Source: Bradyrhizobium hipponense (GTDB taxonomy: Bacteria > Pseudomonadota > Alphaproteobacteria > Rhizobiales > Xanthobacteraceae). Taken from it: a stretch of DNA of 56,164 nt. A program made the position numbers and the translations under genes. Positions within the stretch are counted from its first letter, which is position 1. Each line of letters starts with the position of its first letter. The notes below the pieces were generated by a model that was not told the origin of the DNA, searched no databases, and saw only the letters and a list, made by a program, of their open reading frames with translations. Location: positions 1 through 56,164 of the forward strand of contig NZ_VSTH01000132.1 in assembly GCF_008123965.1 (NCBI RefSeq), written 5' to 3'. Shown in pieces: positions 50,566 through 56,164 of this stretch.

Positions 50566-51870
50566 ATGAAAACGCCGATTTTTGCCCCCTCCCGACGCGA
50601 GGTTGTGGCCGGCCTTGGGGCGTCGGCCGCGGGGATGATTGTCGGCGGGGCAGGCCCGTCCGTCACCGCCCAGCTCGCCCTCCAGGCCCGCCTCGCGAGT
50701 CTGGTTCTGATGCCGGCTCAGCCGCCTACACCAATCTGGGAGCTGGCTGCCGTAAGCCATATCGGGAACGTCCATCTCAAGCGCGGCGACGGCTGCGAGC
50801 TGGTGTTTCGGAACGACCTGCCAGTACCGCTTGGTCCAGTCTGGTACGGCCTTAACGGCGCGGCCGCGGCCGACCCGCTGCGGGGGCGCGCGCCCACCCC
50901 GCCAGACACGACTGAAACATCAATTATTTCAATACCAAGCGCAGGAACCTTGCTGGTTGACTTTCGCCTCTTCGAGGACGGTCTGACAGCGCCCGGCCGC
51001 CCGCTTTCGATCATCGCCGAGGAGACGAGCCGCCCGGCCGTCGACCGTGACGAGGTGCTGTTGATCGAGGAATGGCGCCTGCGGCCGGATGGGACCGCGC
51101 TTCCCCCGGGCCGCGACCCGAAGGACACTCAGCCGCTCTATACAATCAACGGGCAAACTTCATTCGAACTCTCAACCGCAGCCAACGAGCGGCTGCGGCT
51201 GCGCTTTATCAACGGCTCCCAACGTACTGTCCTGGCGATCAAATTGGAAAACCACGACGTCCGCGTAGTGGCCATGGACGGACAGCCGGCCGAGCCGTTC
51301 CCGGCTCGCAGCGGCGCTGTGGTGCTGGCCCCCGGCGCGCGTGTCGACGCATTTGTGGATACGGCCACATCGGCCCCGTTCCTGCTGCACGACGGCAAGG
51401 AGGCGCGCCAGGTCGGGAGCCTCACAATCTCCGGCAGACGGGAGCGGCGCGTCCCGCTGTCTGATCCACAGCCCCTCCCGTCGAACGGCCTCCCTGACCA
51501 ACTCGACCTTAAAGGCGCCCTGCGGTTCGATGTCGCGCTCGGCGCATCCGAGGCCGGTTGGACGCGGCCTGCAAGCTTCTCCACCGCGTCCACCCCCGCC
51601 TTTCGCGCCAAGGCCGGCCGCACCGTCGTGCTGGCACTCAAGAACCCCGGGGCGGTCACCACTGTCTTCCGCCTCCACGGGCAGCACTTCCGTCTGCTCG
51701 ACCGGCTCGACGATGGCTGGAAGCCTTACTGGCTCGACACGCTCGCAATCGAGCCCGGCCAAACCCAGCGCATCGCGTTCGCCGCGACCTCACCCGGACG
51801 ATGGCTGATCGAATCCGTCGTGACCGACTGGGCGGCGCCGCTGCTGGTGCGCTGGTATGCGGTGGAGTGA
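50566..51870 (+). CDS. Tat-exported multicopper-oxidase-like protein lacking copper ligands
   Basis: 434 residues. A twin-arginine signal SRREVVAGLGASAAGMIVGG lies at residues 9-28. Three cupredoxin-like domains follow, with family-like segments TLLVDFRLFEDG, LYTINGQTSFELSTAANERL, RLRFINGSQRTVLAIKLENH, VVLAPGARVDAFVD and a C-terminal VTTVFRLHGQHFRLLDRLDD. The usual copper ligands are missing: the type 2/3 WHG site reads VWYGLNG (His to Tyr) and no HCH-type motif is present at the end. This resembles SufI/FtsP, a non-enzymatic relative linked to cell division. Oxidase activity is unlikely. Convergent with nnrD, only 4 nt apart. Confidence 0.83.
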   Translation: MKTPIFAPSRREVVAGLGASAAGMIVGGAGPSVTAQLALQARLASLVLMPAQPPTPIWELAAVSHIGNVHLKRGDGCELVFRNDLPVPLGPVWYGLNGAAAADPLRGRAPTPPDTTETSIISIPSAGTLLVDFRLFEDGLTAPGRPLSIIAEETSRPAVDRDEVLLIEEWRLRPDGTALPPGRDPKDTQPLYTINGQTSFELSTAANERLRLRFINGSQRTVLAIKLENHDVRVVAMDGQPAEPFPARSGAVVLAPGARVDAFVDTATSAPFLLHDGKEARQVGSLTISGRRERRVPLSDPQPLPSNGLPDQLDLKGALRFDVALGASEAGWTRPASFSTASTPAFRAKAGRTVVLALKNPGAVTTVFRLHGQHFRLLDRLDDGWKPYWLDTLAIEPGQTQRIAFAATSPGRWLIESVVTDWAAPLLVRWYAVE

Positions 51871-51874
51871 GCGC

Positions 51875-53374
51875 TCAGTACTCCACCCCGAGCGCACCAT
51901 AAATCCGCCGGTGCACTGCCGGCAGCGTCTCGGTCAGGTCTTCCGCGATCAGTCCCGGGCCCGCTTCGCTCGCCGCCTCGCCGTGCATCCAGACGCCGAT
52001 GCTGGCGGCCTCGAACGCCGGCACGCCTTGCGCCAGCAGCCCTGCGATGATGCCCGAGAGCACGTCACCGGCGCCCGCGGTAGCGAGCCAGGGCGGCGCG
52101 TTGGCGGCGATGGTGGCGCGACCGTCGGGCGCGGCGATCGTCGTGTCCGGGCCCTTCAGCAGCACGACAGCACCGGAGCGCTCGGCCGCGGCGCGCACCC
52201 GCTCAAGCTTGGAGCGGTGCGGATATTTGTTGCTGAGATCGGAGAACAGCCGCGGAAACTCGCCCTCATGCGGTGTCAGCACCACCGCATTGTCCTGCGA
52301 GGACTTGATCGCTTCAAACAATCGCTCGGGATTTGCGGCAAAGCTCGTCAGCGCATCCGCATCGAGCACCAGACGCCGCTGCGCCGTGAGCGCGGTGTGG
52401 ACGAAATCGCAGGTGCGATCGCCGATGCCCGCACCGGGGCCGATCATGCAGGTGTTGTAACGCTTGTCACTGAGGAGCTCGCCGAACTCGACCGCGGTAT
52501 CGACGGGGCGGACCATGACTGCCGTGAGCGCGGCTGCATTGATGGCGAGCGCATCGCGTGGGCTCGCCAGCGTCACCAGCCCTGCGCCGGCGCGCAAGGC
52601 CCCGCGGGCGGCGAGCCGCGCCGCGCCGGTGGCGGCGGCGTCGCCCGAGACTGCCAGGACGTGGCCCCGCGCAAATTTGTGGCCGTCGATGCGGGGCACC
52701 GGAAAAGCTGCGCCCCAGAAATCCGGATCGTTTTCGAAGATCTGCGGCCTGATCTCGTCCAGCACCTGCGCGTCGATGCCGATATCGGCGACACGCACGG
52801 CACCGCAATGCACCCGGCCCGGCAGCAGCAGATGCGCCGGCTTCTTGCGGAAGAAGGTGACGGTCTCGGCGGCGTTCACCGCCACGCCCATCACGGCCGC
52901 GCTGGTGCCGTTGATGCCGCTCGGCAGGTCGACGGCGAGCACCGGCGCGCCGTTGGCGTTGATCGCTTCGATCATCTCGTGCGCCTCGCCGCCAACGGCG
53001 CGGCTCAGGCCCGCGCCGAACAGGGCATCGACGATCAGCGCCGGCCTGCCGATCGCCTGCGGATTGAACGGGAGCACCGGGTGCTTCCAGCCGCGCGCGG
53101 CGGAAGCCGCATCCCCCTGAAGCTGATCGCGCTCGCACATCAGGATCACCGAGACCTCGCGCCCCTGGGCGGCAAGCTCGGCAGCCGCGACAAAACCGTC
53201 GCCGCCATTGTTGCCGGGGCCGGCCACGATCAGGATCGGCCCCTCCTCCACCAGCGCATTGGCGGCTTCGGCGACCGCCTGGCCGGCGCTCAGCATCAGC
53301 TTGAAGCCGGGCGTGCCGGCCGCAATGCTGAGCTGGTCGGCTCGCTGCATTTCAGCGTTGGTCAAAACTTCCAT
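51875..53374 (-). CDS. nnrD: Bifunctional NAD(P)HX epimerase / ADP-dependent NAD(P)HX dehydratase
   Basis: Repairs hydrated NADH and NADPH. 499 residues in two domains: an N-terminal YjeF_N epimerase (VAGPGNNGGDGFVAAAELAA, ALFGAGLSR, VLAVDLPSGING) to about residue 215, and a C-terminal ribokinase-like dehydratase (CMIGPGAGIG, LVLDADALTSFA, VVLTPHEGEFPRLF, VVLLKGPDTTIAAPDGR, LATAGAGDVLSGIIAG). ATG 53374 (MEVLTNAEMQ) is chosen over a longer frame without features. Divergent from glnB. Confidence 0.95.
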   Translation of the reverse strand: MEVLTNAEMQRADQLSIAAGTPGFKLMLSAGQAVAEAANALVEEGPILIVAGPGNNGGDGFVAAAELAAQGREVSVILMCERDQLQGDAASAARGWKHPVLPFNPQAIGRPALIVDALFGAGLSRAVGGEAHEMIEAINANGAPVLAVDLPSGINGTSAAVMGVAVNAAETVTFFRKKPAHLLLPGRVHCGAVRVADIGIDAQVLDEIRPQIFENDPDFWGAAFPVPRIDGHKFARGHVLAVSGDAAATGAARLAARGALRAGAGLVTLASPRDALAINAAALTAVMVRPVDTAVEFGELLSDKRYNTCMIGPGAGIGDRTCDFVHTALTAQRRLVLDADALTSFAANPERLFEAIKSSQDNAVVLTPHEGEFPRLFSDLSNKYPHRSKLERVRAAAERSGAVVLLKGPDTTIAAPDGRATIAANAPPWLATAGAGDVLSGIIAGLLAQGVPAFEAASIGVWMHGEAASEAGPGLIAEDLTETLPAVHRRIYGALGVEY

Positions 53375-53751
53375 GCCACTTCCCTGGTACAAACGCCTCT
53401 TCAACAGGCATCTTCCGTGCCGATCCCATACATGGGAATAGATGCCTGCACACACATTGATCGTTTGCCTATTTCGTAGTCTTCGGTATTTTGAGCCGGT
53501 CGGCTCCACCTATTAGAGATGCTCGTTAAAAGGCTGATAACGCTCCAACAATCAGGGGATTTGCAACTTGGCATAGACCCTGCTTTCGAGGAAGCCGCTT
53601 CGGTTCGTCGTGCTCACTGGCATATATATGGTGTGGCCGGCCGCTGCCGGGTTGGTCAGGCATCCCGGCACAGCGAAGACAAGCTCGTGCGTGAGAAAAG
53701 CGCATCCTGACGAAGACGTTGCTATTTGTTCGAAAGGCCGGGAGGCGCGCA
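53375..53751. other. nnrD-glnB divergent regulatory region
   Basis: 377 nt with no convincing gene. It carries the sigma-54-type promoter of glnB (53568-53585), an A+T-rich spot CATATATATGG (53620-53633) which could be part of a second, housekeeping promoter, the GGGAGG Shine-Dalgarno of glnB, and on the other strand the nnrD promoter, not resolved. Confidence 0.6.
53568..53585 (+). promoter_or_regulatory. Sigma-54 (-24/-12) promoter of glnB-glnA
   Basis: TTGGCATAGACCCTGCTT has the invariant GG (53570-53571) and GC (53582-53583) with exactly 10 nt between, and agrees with TGGCA-N-TGC on both sides. It is about 170 nt before the glnB start. NtrC-dependent transcription of glnBA from such a promoter is established in Bradyrhizobium japonicum. 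NtrC sites upstream were not identified. Confidence 0.7.
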
Positions 53752-54090
53752 GTGAAGAAAATCGAAGCCATCATCAAGCCGTTCAAGCTCGACGAGGTGA
53801 AGGAAGCGCTTCAGGAAGTCGGCCTTCAGGGCATCACCGTGACGGAGGCCAAGGGTTTCGGCCGCCAGAAAGGTCACGCCGAGCTCTATCGCGGCGCAGA
53901 ATACATCGTCGACTTCCTGCCCAAGGTGAAGATCGAGATCGTGATCGGCGACGATTTGGTCGAGCGTGCGATCGACGCAATCCGCCGCGCCGCGCAGACC
54001 GGACGCATCGGCGATGGCAAGATTTTCGTCTCCAATATCGAGGAGGCGATCCGCATCCGGACCGGCGAATCCGGGCTGGACGCTATCTGA
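53752..54090 (+). CDS. glnB: Nitrogen regulatory protein P-II
   Basis: Trimeric nitrogen/energy sensor, 112 residues, the exact family length. MKKIEAIIKPFKLDEVKEAL is the start, the T-loop GHAELYRGAEY contains the uridylylation Tyr at 51, and the B-loop is RTGRIGDGKIFV-like TGRIGDGKIFVSNIEEAIRI. GTG start with GGGAGG eight nt upstream. Together with the adjacent glnA it identifies glnB and not glnK (no amtB nearby). Confidence 0.97.
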   Translation: MKKIEAIIKPFKLDEVKEALQEVGLQGITVTEAKGFGRQKGHAELYRGAEYIVDFLPKVKIEIVIGDDLVERAIDAIRRAAQTGRIGDGKIFVSNIEEAIRIRTGESGLDAI

Positions 54091-54242
54091 GCCGGGTGCT
54101 ATCCCGCATTTTGCGACACTCTGACAAGAAATAAGGCTGCTTCGGCGGCCTGAATTCGTTTGTGCGGTCGCGCAAAACTCGCCGAAAGCGAGAATAATTT
54201 TGCTCATCTGGAAACCGACCCGCAGAGCCAAAAGGGGTATGC

Positions 54243-55652
54243 ATGAAGACCGCCAAAGACGTCCTGAAATCGATCAAGGACAACGACGTCAAATACGTCG
54301 ACCTGCGCTTCACCGATCCGCGCGGCAAGTGGCAGCACGTGACGTTCGACGTCAGCATGATCGATGACGATATTTTCGCCGAAGGGACGATGTTCGACGG
54401 CTCCTCGATCGCCGGCTGGAAGGCGATCAACGAGTCGGACATGTGCCTGATGCCCGATCCGGTGACCGCGACGATCGACCCGTTCTTCGCCGAGACCACC
54501 ATGGTCATCACCTGCGACGTGCTCGAGCCGACAACTGGCGAGCCCTACAACCGCGACCCCCGCGGCATCGCCAAGAAGGCAGAAGCCATGGTGAAGTCGA
54601 TGGGCGTGGGTGACACGGTCTTCGTCGGCCCCGAAGCCGAGTTCTTCGTGTTCGACGACGTGCGCTTCTCCTCGACCCCCTACAACACCGGTTTCAGGCT
54701 CGACTCTTCGGAGCTGCCGACCAACTCCGACACCGAATATGAAGGCGGCAATCTCGGCCACCGCGTCCGCACCAAGGGCGGCTACTTCCCGGTCCCGCCG
54801 CAGGACTCCGTGCAGGACATGCGCTCGGAAATGCTCGGCGCCATGGCCAAGATGGGCGTCAAGGTCGAGAAACATCACCACGAGGTCGCCTCCGCCCAGC
54901 ACGAGCTCGGCATGAAGTTCGACACGCTGACGCTGATGGCCGACCACCTCCAGATCTACAAATACTGCATCCATCAGGTCGCGCACATCTACGGCAAGAC
55001 CGCCACCTTCATGCCCAAGCCGGTCTATGGCGACAACGGTTCGGGCATGCACGTCCACCAGTCGATCTGGAAGGAGGGCAAGCCGGTGTTCGCCGGCAAC
55101 AAATATGCCGACCTCTCGGAGACCTGCCTCAACTACATCGGCGGCATCATCAAGCATGCCAAGGCGATCAACGCCTTCACCAACCCGTCGACCAACTCCT
55201 ACAAGCGTCTGGTCCCGGGCTATGAGGCCCCCGTGCTGCTCGCCTACTCCGCGCGCAACCGCTCGGCGTCCTGCCGCATCCCCTACACCGCTTCGCCGAA
55301 GGCCAAGCGTGTCGAGGTGCGCTTCCCCGATCCGCTCGCCAATCCCTATCTCGGCTTCGCCGCGATGCTGATGGCCGGCCTCGACGGCATCAAGAACAAG
55401 ATCGATCCGGGTCCGGCGATGGACAAGGACCTCTACGACCTGCCGAAGGAAGAGCTGAAGCAGATCCCGACCGTGTGCGGCTCACTTCGCGAAGCGCTCG
55501 AAAACCTCGACAAGGACCGCGCCTTCCTCAAAGCCGGCGGCGTGTTCGATGACGACTTCATTGACAGCTACATCGAACTGAAGATGACGGAAGTCGAGCG
55601 CTTCGAGATGACCCCGCATCCGATCGAGTTCGACATGTACTATTCGGGCTGA
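54243..55652 (+). CDS. glnA: Type I glutamine synthetase
   Basis: ATP-dependent glutamate-ammonia ligase, dodecameric, 469 residues. FTDPRGKWQHVTFD starts the beta-grasp domain, MFDGSSIAGWKAINESDM is the signature, KPVYGDNGSGMHVHQSIWK binds ATP and metal, and the adenylylation site is KDLYDLPKEE with Tyr398. AGGGG precedes ATG 54243. The 152-nt gap from glnB shows no clear terminator, so it probably shares the glnB promoter as well as possibly having its own. Confidence 0.98.
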   Translation: MKTAKDVLKSIKDNDVKYVDLRFTDPRGKWQHVTFDVSMIDDDIFAEGTMFDGSSIAGWKAINESDMCLMPDPVTATIDPFFAETTMVITCDVLEPTTGEPYNRDPRGIAKKAEAMVKSMGVGDTVFVGPEAEFFVFDDVRFSSTPYNTGFRLDSSELPTNSDTEYEGGNLGHRVRTKGGYFPVPPQDSVQDMRSEMLGAMAKMGVKVEKHHHEVASAQHELGMKFDTLTLMADHLQIYKYCIHQVAHIYGKTATFMPKPVYGDNGSGMHVHQSIWKEGKPVFAGNKYADLSETCLNYIGGIIKHAKAINAFTNPSTNSYKRLVPGYEAPVLLAYSARNRSASCRIPYTASPKAKRVEVRFPDPLANPYLGFAAMLMAGLDGIKNKIDPGPAMDKDLYDLPKEELKQIPTVCGSLREALENLDKDRAFLKAGGVFDDDFIDSYIELKMTEVERFEMTPHPIEFDMYYSG

Positions 55653-55677
55653 TCTGGCCCGACTGTATGCAACAAGC

Positions 55678-55705
55678 AAAAGGCGCTCCGCGAGGGGCGC
55701 CTTTT
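55678..55705 (+). terminator. Terminator of glnA
   Basis: AAAAGGCGC (55678-55686) and GCGCCTTTT (55697-55705) form a perfect 9-bp stem with a 10-nt loop. The T-rich end and A-rich start make it work in both directions, fitting the convergent antitoxin gene. Confidence 0.85.
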
Positions 55706-55757
55706 CGCTTTGAGGAGCATACGATGAGTAGAGCTCTTGCAAGGCCGCTCCTGCAAT

Positions 55758-56135
55758 CTATGCGGCATCCAAACGGTATGGCCTGATCAAAAGCTCAGCA
55801 GGCACTTTCCAGGCTTCGCTGATCTTGAAGATCATCTCCACCGTCAGCGCACGCCTTCGGTTCAAAATCTCGGAGGCGCGCGAGCGGGAGCCCAGCAACT
55901 CAGCAAGCTCCGCCTGTGTATGCCCGCCCTCCTCAGTCAGATAGTTCAGCATGTCGATGGGATCGACGCGCGACGTATCGATCGGCCAATGTTCGTTCTC
56001 GTATTTTTCAACGAGCGTCGCGAGGATATCGAGCTTATCGCCGTCGTCGGTCCCAAGGTCGGCTCCCCAGAGCCGCTCGATCTCGGCGATCGCCGCATCA
56101 TGATCGGCTTCGGTACGGATGGGGCGGATATCCAT
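55758..56135 (-). CDS. HigA-type antitoxin with XRE helix-turn-helix
   Basis: 125 residues. The N-terminal half (MDIRPIRTEADHDAAIAEIE, RLWGA, GDKLDILATLVEKYENEHWP) matches the COG5499-type antitoxin N-terminus; the C-terminal helix-turn-helix is HTQAELAELLGSRSRASEIL with NRRRALTVEMIFKISEAWKV. GGGAG precedes ATG 56135. In higBA modules the toxin comes first, so a HigB-like RNase would be expected beyond 56164. Only 29 nt remain upstream here, with TGA and TAG stops in them. Confidence 0.85.
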   Translation of the reverse strand: MDIRPIRTEADHDAAIAEIERLWGADLGTDDGDKLDILATLVEKYENEHWPIDTSRVDPIDMLNYLTEEGGHTQAELAELLGSRSRASEILNRRRALTVEMIFKISEAWKVPAELLIRPYRLDAA

Positions 56136-56164
56136 GATAGCTCCCTAGGGTTCAGACTCAATTG

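Overview
The window is a 56 kb stretch of a high-GC alphaproteobacterial chromosome. It most probably comes from Bradyrhizobium or a close relative. Support for this comes from the order tig-clpP-clpX-lon and a 14-gene nuo operon followed by birA-rnj-mce-DUF1467, from a glnB-glnA pair with a -24/-12 promoter, and from several dispersed palindromic repeat families whose translations resemble those scattered through Bradyrhizobium genomes. No phage, transposase, rRNA or CRISPR array was seen. The genus is an inference from gene content; no database search was run.

Layout. 1-0.46 kb: two palindromic repeats. 0.46-5.9 kb (minus strand): a five-gene peptide/nickel-type ABC importer (binding protein, two permeases, two ATPases), with a perfect 13-bp hairpin between the binding protein and the first permease. 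6.2-7.5 kb: methylthioribose kinase. 7.55-7.7 kb: a probable gene remnant next to half a repeat. 7.76-26.5 kb: one very long minus-strand operon, nuoABCD-fkbM-nuoE-small membrane protein-nuoFGHIJKLMN-birA-rnj-mce-DUF1467, encoding respiratory complex I plus biotin ligase, RNase J and methylmalonyl-CoA epimerase. Two genes in it are not complex I subunits: an FkbM-family methyltransferase between nuoD and nuoE, and a 54-residue membrane protein between nuoE and nuoF.

26.7-42.7 kb looks accessory. It holds an iron-siderophore uptake unit (TonB-dependent receptor, PepSY membrane protein, small membrane protein, adjacent MarR regulator), an MFS transporter remnant, a small exported peptide gene, tRNA-Asp, an HU-type protein and peptidase T. 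It then holds a czc-type heavy-metal efflux cluster (small His/Cys protein, CzcC, CzcB, CzcA, CDF transporter), a SAM methyltransferase, a small exported protein and tRNA-Val. In several rhizobia lon, hup, tRNA genes and nuoA lie close together, so this block may have grown between lon and nuoA.

42.9-50.4 kb is the protein quality-control block (GFA-family protein, lon, clpX, clpP, trigger factor, tRNA-Leu), with hairpins after lon, clpX, clpP and tig. 50.6-56.2 kb holds a Tat-exported multicopper-oxidase-like protein lacking recognisable copper ligands, the bifunctional NAD(P)HX repair enzyme, glnB-glnA under a sigma-54-type promoter, a terminator, and a HigA-type antitoxin whose toxin would lie just past the right edge.

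Working together: NADH oxidation (complex I), NAD(P)H repair, proteolysis, nitrogen assimilation and metal homeostasis are the main themes. Most coding capacity is on the minus strand; the czc cluster, pepT, HU, glnB and glnA are on the plus strand.
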